Of a stretch of DNA of 64,000 nt, positions 22,459 through 33,773 are shown piece by piece (within the stretch, counting starts at the first letter, position 1; each line of letters starts with the position of its first letter). Where the stretch lies: the NCBI GenBank assembly GCA_963920575.1, contig OY986965.1, positions 11,298,290 through 11,362,289 on the forward strand, in the 5' to 3' direction. The position numbers and the translations under genes are program-made. Below the pieces are notes generated by a model. That model was not told the DNA's origin. It searched no databases and was given only the letters and a program-made list of their open reading frames with translations. The DNA comes from Narthecium ossifragum. Its lineage: Eukaryota > Streptophyta > Magnoliopsida > Dioscoreales > Nartheciaceae.

Positions 22459-24918
22459 TGTGAGGGCCCGTCCCTCAAACCTGGCTCGACCGCGTGGGTC
22501 GAGAGCCAGTTTCCTGTTGGTTTGGTTCCGCGTCGGGCACGATCGGGCGATCATGTGGCGGTTTGGACCCCGGGGGGCATTTTGGTAAATATGCCCTCTG
22601 GTGGTCGGTTTCACACCCACGTTCCACACACTGCCTTGGATTGATGTATGTGCTTGATTAGAATCTCTAGGGTGCGTCCGATCGGAGGATCGGAGCTCGA
22701 TCGGAAAAGATCGAATCGGACGACTGAGATAGATCTGGATTTTCTATATAAGCCCTGTCCCTTTCTTCTCTTTCCTTCTCTTCTCCTGTCTTTTTGTCCC
22801 CTTCTCTCTCCTTCGGCTGAGCTAGGGTTTGGAGACTTGGGCTTCGGAGCGCGGATCTTGGCGGCTTGACTGGTTGGACGCGTGGAGGAGCTACCCTACT
22901 TGCTCAAGTAGGTGTTTCTACCTCGATCTTAGGATCGGGTTCTCCTAGGATAGGTTTTATGTACTTTCGCTGTAGGAATACATGTTAGAATGCTTTGTAG
23001 CTCCTTACACATGTGGTGTAGCTCTTTTCCTGTATTCCTACGTTGCGAATTCGGTATTTTAACGGTTGGTTTCCGTATTATCGCCGTTTTGTCAGTTTTC
23101 GTCCAGTTGGACCTAGATAGGAGATTTAACCGTCAAAAATGTGATTTCTTTATACCATTGGATTCCCCATCGAGAATTACACTTGCTTGCAAAATCTCAT
23201 CTAATTCCAACTCGATTTGATCCTTGAAATCCAAGAAATTGAATTTCCGGCACTGTTCTAAGGAACTGTGCCTGAGGCTCGACGGTCGATCGGTGCATCG
23301 ACCGTCAAGCGTTGATACGCTCCTTCGGGGCTCGACGGTCGATCGGTGCATCGACCGTCAAGTATTAACTCGCTCTTTCTGGGTTTGATGGTCGACCGTC
23401 GGATCGACCGTCGGGCTCTGTCGGGATTTTAGCCTCCCAGGGTCGATGCATGGATCGACCGCGGGATCTTCTCTTTTCGCCTTTTACCTGACGGTAGGAT
23501 CGACCGTCGCATCGACCGTCAGGCGCTGTTTGATTTTGGGCTTCTCAGGGTCGATGAGTGGATCGACCTTCGCCCTTTTTAGTTTTCTTCACGTTGGTCT
23601 CACGGTCGATCGTCGCATCGATCGTGACATCGACCGTGGTCCCACGGTCGACCGTCGCATCGACCGTCGCATCGACGGTGGGCCCTTGAGCAGTGTTTTT
23701 TGGTTTTTCTTGGATGGCTTTCACTTGGGTTTGATAGTTAAACATGTTGGGAGGTTAGTATGAGGTTTTCATGAAGTTTTCAAAGGATTTCCATTGAGAT
23801 TAAGGATTGAATCGCATGTTGATTTCCTTTGAGTAAATTGTTGATGTGGTTTGCTTTTAAATACATGTGTGGTTGGTATTTAATTGCTCAATGGTTTGCT
23901 TAGCCAATAGCTAGCTATGAGTGCTAGCTAATAAGGAATTGTGGAACCTTAGCTTCTTGCCGGCGATTGCCGAGGGCTATTGTATATATGCTGAACTTGT
24001 AACTGATGTTGTGGCATGTAGAGACATCTAGGATAGATGTTTGCCTAAGTTCATGCATTGTGTGCATTAGAGGCATTTGAGGTTAGGCGGGCGATGGTTT
24101 GGGTCGCCGATCCGAAACTCTCGAGTAGCTCGGATCTAGCCTTAGGGCCGTGGCTGGGTAGTCAGGTTTAGGGTGTGATTGTTTAATCTGAATGTCATGT
24201 GTTGAGGATTTGCAATAGTTGATTTTGATCAATGTTCGAGGTTTAAAGGTCGTGTTGTCTTCCAAGGCCAAGTGCTAAGGATGGGTGTCGATGCGTTCCC
24301 GACGTGGTTCCCCAAGGCACGGTATTCCTGCTTGGGTAGGGGTGATCCTGCATGTTAATGTTTCGTGGCCTCCTGGTAACATGTTCAGGAGAGAGGTTTC
24401 ATGGCAGGAGCCCTTGGGACATCGACAGGGTTGCAGGACCCGTGGCATCCGTTAGACTTGAGCTGGGAGACAACACTGTTGGTGTTTTCCTCCCTTCTGT
24501 GTGCCGTAGAGTAGAACCCTACTGAGCTTATCGCTCACTCCTACCCGGGCTGCGTTTGCAGGTGCAGGCGGCAGTTCTTCTTCCGTGGAGCCGGCAGGAT
24601 CGGCCTTTGGCGGCGCGAGTACATCCAGAGGCACTTGAGGTTGTTGGAGGATTAACTGTTGTACCCTTTTGATATATATATGTATATGTTGTAAACATTT
24701 GAGGACTTTTGGGATTTTGTATAAATCTGTCTATTGAAAGACTTTTGTATTAAATGTTGAATAGTACAACTGATGTTATATGAATTGAATATTTGTTCGC
24801 CTCTGGAATACAATTGTTTAAATTATTCGTCTTTTCCGTTTTGTATCGCGCCGATTGAAGATGAATAGTGATAGGAACCCTCACGCCCCGTCCTGGATGG
24901 GTTTTTTGGAGTGTGACA
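22459..24918 (+). mobile_element. Solo LTR, family B, with perfect target duplication
   Basis: A 2460-bp LTR with ends TGTGAGGGCCCGTCCC and GGAGTGTGACA. The 5-bp GGATG occurs on both sides (22454-22458 and 24919-24923), which shows one insertion event followed by loss of the internal part. TTCTATATAAGCCC at about 22741 is a good TATA box and is followed by a CT-rich start region, which gives the strand. A dense palindrome cluster (CGACGGTCGATCGGTGCATCGACCGTC type) lies at 23275-23690. Reduced, reversed copies are at 4405 and 53847. Long ORFs inside are palindrome by-products. Confidence 0.88.
23275..23690. repeat. CGACGGTCGAT / ATCGACCGTCG inverted-repeat cluster
   Basis: Pairs of (G)ACGGTCGATC and GATCGACCGTC face each other across a few bases and repeat about ten times, so RNA or single-stranded DNA from here would fold into successive hairpins. 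The same cluster is kept in the reversed LTR copy at 55090-55440. Confidence 0.88.
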
Positions 24919-24923
24919 GGATG

Positions 24924-25340
24924 GATCCTTCTCAGTAGGATGGATAGTAGGATGGATCATTTTCAGTAGGACGGCGACAGCGACGACCGCCTCTCTCCCA
25001 CCGGACACCGAATCAACGGCAACTTTGGGCTCTATATTACAAGACGGTGACAACCACTGTAAGAAAGAGAGTGTGTGTAGAAGAAGATAGAGTGATATCA
25101 ACGACGGGAAGAGAGAGAAGAATATGGACGATGTCACATTTTAATGTAGAGAGATATCTCTCTTCTTTCTCTTTCTCCTTTTCTCTTTCGTACTTGTGTC
25201 AGGTAGGATTAAATGATGAGAGAGAGTTGACAATGGGGTATTTTGAATTTGACCTGCTTTGTAAATGAACACGAAAGTGTCCATTGATTAACAAATCAAA
25301 AGATAAGTGGATTTAAAAAAATAATAATACCCAGATTCGA
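24924..25340. other. Unassigned stretch before the second DUF3774 unit
   Basis: Contains the end of the interrupted family C LTR region, an AG-rich part and a short self-complementary GAGAGATATCTCTC element at about 25150-25163. I see no gene. The ORF of 104 codons on the minus strand has no recognisable domain. Confidence 0.35.
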
Positions 25341-26043
25341 AGGAAAGCAAAACAACTACATTATAACAAAACTGGGCTCATGACTCTTTCTCCAGCGCAC
25401 CGGTCTTCAAAACTGGGCTGCACGTCCTGCACCAGCTCTCGTCAGCTGGTCTGCTTCAACGTTCTCGAGCACCAGTAGTCAGCTGGCTACTCATGTTGTT
25501 AGCATGTATGGAAGAAAAGCCCAAGATGAATGAGGAAAATTGTAAAAATAATCACACCTTGTCATAACTCGTGAGGTTAGATCTTGACGGTACGTAGAAT
25601 GCCCACTTATTTGAGCATCATCACACCTACAAAATATATGGACGGGCCGTGGCATTAGGAGCAAACTACGAGTCTTGACCTATTAACTAACTTGACTCAA
25701 CTTCAAAGGTGATCCAAAAATACGCCTCCTCCCCGGCTGATGCCCGTTGAACCAAGTGAAGGTTGGGCCGACAAATGCCAATCTGGCCCGATATATTTTG
25801 CTTGGCTTGATGAGAAATTACGTCTGCTCGTTATCATTTCGATCGAGCTCGAATCTCTGACTGAGTTCGGAATCAAGTCCGACGTGAGTGATTTTAGCGC
25901 TACGAGCTGGATTGACACTTGACAGCCCACCAACCAAAACCAAACGAGCATGATATCAAAACCATTTGCAGGCTTGCAGCCCGCATCCGGTTTTATTCAA
26001 ACCCACGGCGCCTCGTTTCATCCCAGCTCTTATCCTGCTTCTT

Positions 26044-26065
26044 TTATATAATTATATATATATAT
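26044..26065 (+). promoter_or_regulatory. TATA region of second DUF3774 gene
   Basis: Same TATATAATTATATATATAT stretch and distance as for the first copy. Confidence 0.55.
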
Positions 26066-26155
26066 GCTTTCACTTCAAAGCAGAGATCACAAAATATTCT
26101 TCTCTTATAGTGAGTGTGAGTGTTCTAACCCGTCCAGAGATTACTTGATATAGGA

Positions 26156-26440
26156 ATGGCATCTGCTGCGAGGAAGGCTTCTTTGGTGGCGGCGGCGAGC
26201 GTGGCGGCGGTGGAGGTTCTGAAGGATCAAGCTGGGCTTTGCCGATGGAATTATGCCTTCAGGTCCATACAGCAGCACGCAAAGAACAATCTGGGATCTT
26301 TGCCTCAGTCTAGAACAATGGTGGTGTCTTCTTCAGTATATGGAAGAAGAGAGATGGAAAGGGGCGATGGTGAGAAGGCCAGGAGATCAGAGGAGTCCCT
26401 GAGGGAGGTCATGTACTTGAGCTGTTGGGGTCCCAACTAG
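26156..26440 (+). CDS. Wound-induced polypeptide family protein (DUF3774), copy 2
   Basis: It encodes the same 94-residue protein as the gene at 14494, with no amino-acid difference, including the core LKDQAGLCRWNY and the terminal VMYLSCWGPN. The promoter and 5' leader are also the same. Two equal genes 11.7 kb apart, separated by an old, degenerate transposon block and an assembly gap, suggest recent duplication, gene conversion, or an allele placed twice during assembly. If real, gene dosage is doubled with identical control sequences. The 3' flank differs from copy 1 from 26518 on. Confidence 0.9.
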   Translation: MASAARKASLVAAASVAAVEVLKDQAGLCRWNYAFRSIQQHAKNNLGSLPQSRTMVVSSSVYGRREMERGDGEKARRSEESLREVMYLSCWGPN

Positions 26441-26553
26441 AGAGATTGGATCCGAGAAATCCAACAGAGTTTATATGGTTAATCTAAATTGTCTATATTT
26501 TGGATAGATATATCTCAGCAAGCACCCAAGCATGTATATGAGCTATATATATA

Positions 26554-26785
26554 TCTATCTATATAAGACAGGATTTTACTTATATCGGATGACCTATAAA
26601 AATTTAGAAGATTTATATCTGGTGATTTAGAATCACCCACATCACACGAATTTAGTTATTTTTAAAAATAACTGAATTCATTCGTATATGAAGAGTTGGG
26701 TGTGATGGGGACGGTTACGAAAGAGAGATAATGAAAGAGGTGGGTGTGATTGGCAAACCGTGCAATTTACACGGGGATCCGCTAG
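26554..26785 (+). mobile_element. Small Helitron-like element
   Basis: It starts TCTATCTATATAAGACAGG after an A and ends in CTAG before a T, as Helitrons do. Near the 3' end is the hairpin CCGTG-CAATTTA-CACGG, followed by seven bases and CTAG. This is the rolling-circle terminator arrangement. There is no coding capacity and no target duplication, as expected for this class. The 5' end is less certain because the flank is a TATA repeat. Confidence 0.6.
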
Positions 26786-26796
26786 TATATATATAT

Positions 26797-27544
26797 GGCG
26801 AGTTATCCACATAGAACCAGTTCGTTGGACTTATCCAACGAACTCGGTTCTCGACCGTCCAATCCCATCGGACGGTCTATATTAAAATAGCGATCGACGC
26901 TGCCCATTTACCCAGTTCGCTGCCCTACTTACCCATTCTCATCGAGCGCCGTCGATCGCCGCCCCCTCCACCCTCGAGCGAGCTCCACGATCGCCGCCCC
27001 ATCCACCCTCGAAGCTCCACGAGCGCGGTCGGCGCCCCCTCCACCCTCGAGCGAGCGCCAACCGCCCCCTCCACCCTCGAGCGAGCTCCACGATCACCGC
27101 CCCATCAACCCTCTCAGCTCCACGAGCGCGGTCGGCGCCCCCTCCACCCTCGAGCGAGCGCCATCCGCCCCCTCCACCTTCGAGCGAGCGCCATCCGCCC
27201 CCTCCACCCTCAACGAGCGCCGTCGATCGCGACCTCTTCTCCACCCTCGAGCCCCGGCGCAACTCCCGACTCATCTCCACGACCTCCGGCGATCCCGATC
27301 TAGGGCATCCACGACCTCCCACCTCCAACAGCGGCGCCTCACCACTCTCCGGCGCTCCAGCGGTGTGAACCCAAAACCCATCGCAGCTCCAGGTAAGAAA
27401 CCCATCCACGACCTCCCATCTTCTCTTTTTAAGCAAGAGGAGATGTTCTAAAAATCACAATTCTATTCCAAAAATCACAAGCATGATCCTCCAGTAATTG
27501 CAAAAGCTTCTTGCCGTCTACTGAGCTCCCTGAACTCTGGTTTT
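26797..27544 (+). repeat. Left terminal inverted repeat of the MULE
   Basis: It matches the reverse complement of 37683-38430. The outer 110 bp is AT-balanced. The middle is GC-rich with repeated CCCCCTCCACCCTCGAGCGAGCGCCA-like blocks of varying number. The inner end is CTGAACTCTGGTTTT. Arginine/glycine-rich ORFs in either direction here come from the repeat. Confidence 0.92.
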
Positions 27545-28432
27545 GGGTTCAGAACCTTAAAACTTCTCAAATATGGTACTGATGGGCAGCTTCAATCTTA
27601 TTTTTTGAATTAAGATTTATTTTCATGAGTTTAATTCCTTTTGTCTTGCCTTGTTTGCCCTTTAAAATAGACATGATGCACCATTTCTTCTTTTTCTTAT
27701 TGGCCTCTGATAAAATCTGGAACTTTGCATTCTTTGACCTTTGATTCAAATGGGTGTGCAACGTGTCCAGTCTTTTAAGCTTACTCAATAATACACAGTG
27801 ATTTGAAATTTAGTCTTTCGAAGCCAAAATCAGGTGAAGTGTATCTTTTTGCTCGTGTCTTGTGTGCTCTGTTTTGAGGTTCTTTGCATGCATATAAAAA
27901 TACAGTATAAATTTGGTGCCTGCTTTGCTTGTTTGGATTTTATCTGCACTAGACAAGATTGGCAGCAGAGGCAAATTGATGTTCTTAAATTTTATCTGCA
28001 CTAGACAAGATTGGCAGCAGAGGCAAAATATCCATCTTCATTTCAATCTGTTAGTCTGTGGTCTTAATCGTTTTCTTTTGTCAGTTGTATGTGTCAATTA
28101 GATCACTCAGATAAAAAGCATGCAGTGTGATGCTACTTGGTCATCGTTTTCGACTCACTTTTTTATGATAAATGCTTATACTGCGGTCTTAATCCAAGTA
28201 TAAAAAATGCTTATACAAATTGGATTAATCCAATATTTGGTACTTAATCCAATTCTTATACTTGTTCTTAAACCAACATTTAGCCTACAAGGATTTATGG
28301 AATTGTTCTTATACTTGTTTTTTTTTATGATTACGATTTCAGTATAGCATTTAGCCTACAAGAATTGAGAGGAAAATCCGTCACTCCAACACTAGTTTGA
28401 ACCCAAAACCCTCGCCAAATTTCACTTCGTTC
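27545..28432 (+). other. MULE 5' region before the transposase
   Basis: AT-rich, with no gene. A 53-bp direct repeat containing CTAGACAAGATTGGCAGCAG occurs at about 27938 and 27991. A promoter is expected in the left inverted repeat or here, but I see no clear TATA element. Confidence 0.4.
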
Positions 28433-31400
28433 ATGGACGACATGTGAGTAAGATCTGTCTGATCAATGTTTTGGATTTTAGATGCAATTCTTGTGCTCTA
28501 ACACACAAGCAGTTCTCAAGTTGGCAGTGATGCATTACGTCATGTATCAATGGATACTGATGATGGCAGCCCAAGTGTTGAGAACTGTCACATGCCTCGT
28601 CCTACTACTATCTATAAGGGTGTGCTGATGAGTGCATGAAAGTGTGAACAACCTTATAACCATCTCAATTGCTTGATTATTATCCTTAATCAGCATCTTT
28701 ATTACTATTTTTATACTTTTATATGCTTCACATAGTTGTTTGGAAAATGCAGGAAATTGGAGCTAAAAGAAGCTAAAAAGAGTATATGGATCAACTTCAA
28801 ATATTAATCTGTACCTGTTCATGAAGAACCAGATGATGTACCATATATGGTTGGAAAGCTCTTGAAGTCTAGATTCTGGAGAATTTTACGGTTTGTGATT
28901 CCGAGTTTCCTAGAGGAAGTTACGGCGATTTTAGTATCGATGGCGCAGTCTGAATGGCAGAAAGGAAAATAAGCTGGAAGTCCGAGCGATCCGCCGATCG
29001 ATCGGACTACGCAGAATCGTGACAGAACATGTGTTTTTTGGCTGAACATGGTCCGATCGATCCATCCATCCATCTTAGGGGGTCCGATCGATCCGGCACC
29101 TATAGTTGGATCGATCGGACTCAAAAATAGCCAGAGAAGGTGGATTTTTACGCATCCGATCGATCCAGCGCCCATAGTTCGATCGATCGGACTCGGGCGT
29201 AAATGGAAGTTGAAGATTTTAATGAGACCGATCGATCCAACATCCCGAGGAGGATCGATCGGACGTTCCCAGTGAATTAAATCAACGGCTTTGATCAAAT
29301 CCGTTGATGGAGAGACTTTGGGGCTATAAATAGGACTCTTTCTAAGGTTTGAGGGGGACTTCTTGGACGTTTTTGGAGGCTCTTTTTAGGACTTTTTCAA
29401 GAGGAAGAAGATGAAGACATCTCCATCCATGGCCGAGTAATCCACGGGCATGGCGGACGGATGATCTAGCAAGGATTAGGGCTCCTTCTCCAACAATGGT
29501 TCATAGTTTTTAATCTTCATTGTTAAACTCTTTTCTATGTATTGGATTTTCAAATATTATTTTCAGATTATGGATTTCTATGTGGTTAAACATTATTATA
29601 AATCCAGTCATGCTTCTTTTATGATATTGTGATCCCATAGTTATCTCTTTTGATTCTCCTACCGCGTCTCTTGAGACCTTTGCTATGCATTGCCCGTAGT
29701 GACAGCTGGTATTGTGTATTCTTAGGGATCTGGTAAGACAATGTTGGGGCTCTATCCCGTGTAATCTTTGCTATGCATTGCCGATTGTGAGAGTTGGTAT
29801 TGTGTATTCTTAGAGATCTGGTTAGATAGAGTTAGGGCTTTGTCCCGATGAACTTTTGCTGCGCGTTGCCTGTAGTGACAGCCGGTATCGTGTATTCTTA
29901 GGTTTGGTTGGATGAAGTTAGAACTATAAAAAGGAAGAACCAATCATAGGAAGAGACATTTATATATTTTTTCAGATTCATAATTCTATATCTTCCGGTT
30001 AAGGCGATTGGGATGTGAATCCCTTAACTGAGTATTATATGAACCATTGGGAAGAGAAGAACCTAAATCCGAGTGAAGTGATTCCTGAAGCCTAGCCTCA
30101 TTCAAATCCTGATTTCTTTCGTTAACTTTATCTTACCATTACATCTCCGATCTATTTTCTTAACTTTCATCACTCTTGATTGTTTTCAATTCATTGTTAT
30201 CTATGTTTCTGGATCTTTCCTGCTTGTCTCTCTGTGGGATTCGACCTCTCTTATGATGTACTGCACCGCGACCGCTGTGCGTGACACATTTGAGCGACAT
30301 CATGTGCCAAAGATGGATTCTAAATTAATACCAACCATTGGTATGACTTTTAAGACATTGGATGAGTGTGAAAGCTTCTATGGCAAATATGCGTATGCTG
30401 CTGGATTTGATTTTGCTAAAAGTACAAAAAAATATCAAAATGTAAAGGACACTGACGAAAAAGTAGTGAGCCAAAGAATCTTGGTTTGCTACAAGTATGG
30501 GAAGTGGGAGGATAGATCGACGGTCAAAAAAGGTGGCACAGTAAAGACTGATTGTAAGGCTATGGTTCGATTTAAGTTGGATATGGTTACAAGACAGTAT
30601 GTCGTGGGAAAGTTTGTGGAAGAACATAATCATGAGTTATGCACCCCAAGTATGAGACATTTTCTTAAAAATCGTCGAAGAATAGTTGAAGCAAGGCAAA
30701 GTCTCTTTAAGGATCACCAGTCAGTGAACATCAGTATTTCACAAACAATGGGAATTCTGCGGAATGAGTGTGGAGGACATGATAAGATTGGTTTTACAAA
30801 GAGAGATGCTTGGAATTTGAAGAGGGATATGAGGAAAGAGGTTAGAGGCCACGATGCAGATTTGCTGTTAGAAATTTTCAAAGGGCAGCAAAAAAAGAGT
30901 CCAGAGTTCTTTTACAAGATTCTATGTGATGGGGAAGGCAAGCTGACACATTGTTTTTGGATGGATGTGCAATCTAGATTACAGTGCAGAAACTTTGGGG
31001 AAGTATTAGCATTTGATACAACATACAACACTAATAAGTATTGTATGATTTTTGCACCATTTTCTGGAATAGACAACCACTTCAACACAGTGATTCTTGG
31101 AAGTGGTTTTATAAAGGATGAGACTATTGAGTCATTTATATGGTTGTTTGAGACTTGGATCGAAGCAAGTGGTAGGCATCCCAATACAATTATAACAGAT
31201 CAAGATCCTGCAATGAGAGCTGCCATCGAACAGGTTCAATCCCTCTCTCCCTCTCTCATTTATTTGTTAAATCTCACATAATCTGTCTCAACTTAGTTCT
31301 TTTAATTATTACCTGAATTTAGAAGACAGTATGGTGAAAACTTGTGTTTAGTAAAGACACCTTATCCTGCATTTCCTTTCTCTTCAAAAAACTATCATGT

Positions 31401-32817
31401 TACTTTCTACTGTTCCAGTGACCAATTTCCTTCGCAATATTCAATCTTTCATGTTTCTCTGTGCTCTAATACCTCTCTTTTTCTTTGAATAGGTTTTTCC
31501 CTTTGCTCGGCATAGGTTTTGTATTTGACACATAACAAAAAAGCTGACTGAGAAGTTGGGAGGGATAGAAAATAAAATTGAAGTTATTGAGAAAATAACA
31601 AATTGTATTTGGAATACCGAGACTGATGAGGAGTATTGTGAAACTTGGGCAAGTATTATAACAGAACATCATCTCAGCGACAATGATTGGTTGGCCAACA
31701 TGTTTGAAATGAGAAATCAATGGATCCCTCTTTATTTGAAGAGTTGTTTCTTTGCGGGGATGCATAGTAGTCAAAGGAGTGAAGGCTTGAACAGTTTCAT
31801 AAAGACATACTCCACTGAAAAAAAATACTTTGATGGACTTTTATGCAAGGTTCACTAATGGACTTGAAGAGCTGAGACAAAGTGCATTGGAGGAGGAGCA
31901 TCGCACCATTGATAAGCAGCCAAAGTTGAAAACTGCATGGTCTTTGGAGAAACAAATGTCTCAAATTTATACAAGAAAGCTCTTTTATAAGTTTCAAGAA
32001 GAAGTGGTATCAAGCTTGATGCATAACGTCTTCATTGGTGGTGAAGATGAGGATGGGAAGGTATATCTCATCCAAGAATTAGGAAAAGAAAGGCAAAGAA
32101 AGGTTGTCATTTGCAAGGAAACAAATATGGGAAAATGCCCGTGTAGGCTTTTGGAGTTCCTTGGCATCCCATGCAGGCATTTGTTAGCGGTGCTTAAGTA
32201 TCTCAATCACACAATGCTACCTGAGGAGTATATTTTGCACCGTTGGACAAAGAGTGCCACAGTCAGGGTGAAAAATGTGCATGATGATTATATTAGTAGG
32301 ACAAAAAAGTCAGAGTTAAGTTATGTAGCCAACCAAGTTATTGATGAAGCACATGATGAAAATGAGACATTCTCATTCGCCATGAGCTCTTTACGTGATG
32401 TTTTGGAGGAAGTTCAAAAGATGAAAGCAATAAAAAGGAAAGATAAAGCCATAGTAGAGGAAACAACTGTGGAAAATGATTAAATTTCACAAGTTTCCTC
32501 AAGTGTGGGAAAAAGGGTGGCTACTAGTGAGCTATGTATCAAGGAACCAGAGATAGCAAGACCCAAGGGGAGTGGGAAGCGCTTGAAGTCAACATTGGAG
32601 AAGCAAGTTGCAAAAGCCAGGCTTTGTAATTCTTGCAAGCAACGCGGAGTCAACCATGATAAAAGAAAATGCCCTCTACTCAGTAAGTATGCTAGTTGTT
32701 ACATACTGTAGCTTTAGGTTGAATGTTGTTGTTCATTTATGTTTAAATTTCTAAGCTCACACTAATCTTTCATGGTTAGGTAAGAATTCTCAACCTGTGA
32801 GCAGCAACACCGACTAA
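28433..32817 (+). pseudogene. FAR1-type MULE transposase, interrupted and mutated
   Basis: The gene would encode the DDE transposase that moves the element. Proposed exons are 28433-28443 (donor GTGAGT), 28510-28625 continuing at 30308 to 31233 across the solo LTR, 31493-32692 and 32780-32817. The phases fit at each junction. Seen in order: FAR1 zinc domain (CKAMVRFKLD, EEHNHEL), MULE core (AFDTTYNTNKYCMIF, ITDQDPAMRAAIEQ, then RHRFCI, SEGLNSFIK), SWIM finger (CPCRLLEFLGIPCRH at about 32138) and a C-terminal knuckle (CNSCKQRGVNHDKRKC). Defects: the 1.7-kb LTR, TGA at 31526-31528 where Trp is conserved, a one-base gain in the A-run at 31818-31825, and TAA at 32481-32483. FAR1-related proteins also include host light-signalling factors, but the inverted termini mark this one as a transposon gene. 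Confidence 0.88.
28626..30302 (+). mobile_element. Solo LTR, family C, with perfect target duplication
   Basis: A 1677-bp LTR starting TGATGAGTGCATGAAAGTG and ending TTTGAGCGACATCA. TGTGC flanks it on both sides (28621-28625 and 30303-30307). It splits exon 2 of the transposase, and removing it with one TGTGC restores the frame. CTATAAATAGG at about 29320 is the TATA box. Three hairpins of the form (G)NCCGATCGATCC...GGATCGATCGGAC lie at 29049-29265. Confidence 0.92.
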
Positions 32818-33257
32818 GTTAGGTAAGAATTCTCAATCTTTTCAGTTTTCAATAAGCAGTGCAATCTGCCTTTAAGTTGAATGTTGTTCTTCATTCATGT
32901 TTAAATTTAATCTTAACTTGATAACACAGGCTTGGATGATGTGGTGCTTTACAGAGACAGAAGAACAAAGAACGCAACTGGTCTATGGTTATTAAATAGA
33001 TTCATGCAGTTTGATATCGTAGGTTGGGGGCTTGTTGCCTAAAATAGCTTTAGGAGAAATATGTTATAGTTTATTAGCTTGACTAGTGGGTATTGTAGCT
33101 CATGCTTCCATGGATTCAAGATGAGTCTTGCATTTCAGGACGTTGGTGATCTTTTCTTTCTAGCCATGTTTTTCGTTATGGCTGATTTTTTCCTCGACCA
33201 CATGTTTTTCTTTTTCTTAATCTTGGCAAGAATATGTCTTTCTTGCCGATTTTCTTT
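32818..33257 (+). other. MULE internal non-coding stretch
   Basis: Lies between the transposase stop and the captured kinase exons. It has two near-copies of 'ggtaagaattctcaa' (about 32779 and 32823) and of 'ttgaatgttgtt.ttcat.tatgtttaaattt' (32719 and 32876), so the 3' part of the transposase region was locally duplicated. No gene is seen. Confidence 0.4.
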
Positions 33258-33773
33258 GCTTCAGTGAGTGTGGTGCCCTCATCTGGAATGAAAAATTCCA
33301 GCAGCACTGGTATCGGTATGGACAAATTGCCAGATGAAATGAATGACATGAAGATAAGAGATGAGAAGGTAGTTTAAAAATGCATTTTTTTTTCTCGGCA
33401 TTCTTTGTTTCCTTTTGTGTTAAATTCTTGTTATATGACTGGAGTAGATCGCACTCCATGTGTAGATGTCTAAAATATCTGCCTTCCATCATTTCTGATT
33501 TTTTGTACTAAAATCAGGAAGTTGAAGCAACTATCATTGATGGAAATGGGACTGAGACTGGTCATATAATTGTAACAACTATTGGAGGGCGAAATGGCCA
33601 GCCAAAGCAGGTAATACTCCCAACATATTCTGTTGTACTAATAAATTTTTGATGGCTTGACATATCATAACATAGAAAGTATTGCAGGGCCTGTTATGTT
33701 GCTTATGGTGATATGCTAATTTTTTCGATCTTTCCAGGCAAAGTGCCTTGAGACGGGTGAGACAGTAGCTATT
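33258..33773 (+). pseudogene. Captured exons of a SHAGGY/GSK3-like kinase
   Basis: Three exon pieces match the N-terminal part of plant GSK3/SHAGGY-like kinases (ASK/BIN2 family, regulators of brassinosteroid and stress signalling). 33258-33368 has MDKLPDEMNDMKIRDEK. 33518-33610 has [19 protein letters not shown] and GGRNGQPKQ, between AG and GT splice sites. 33738-33773 has AKCLETGETVAI after TTTCCAG. Introns are kept, so capture was from genomic DNA. The exon with the ATP-binding glycine loop, normally between the second and third, is absent. The match stops just before the catalytic lysine, and the start ATG is replaced by TTT. It cannot encode an active kinase. Confidence 0.82.

Larger units (their letters stand above)
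25341..26517 (+). repeat. Segmental duplication, copy 2 (DUF3774 unit)
   Basis: This repeats 13679-14872 base for base wherever I compared it, except near the 3' end, where it lacks one 12-bp 'agaaatccaaca' unit and has a few single changes. It breaks off at the same TATATCTCAG point and continues into unrelated DNA. Confidence 0.9.

Noticed and set aside
26939..27436. 165-codon Gly/Arg-rich ORF, and its twins at 37791-38298
   Set aside because: They lie in the GC-rich repeated part of the MULE terminal inverted repeats, and both arms give them as a by-product of simple repetition.
33258..33773. Functional GSK3-like kinase gene
   Set aside because: The start codon, glycine-loop exon, catalytic lysine and the whole C-terminal lobe are missing.
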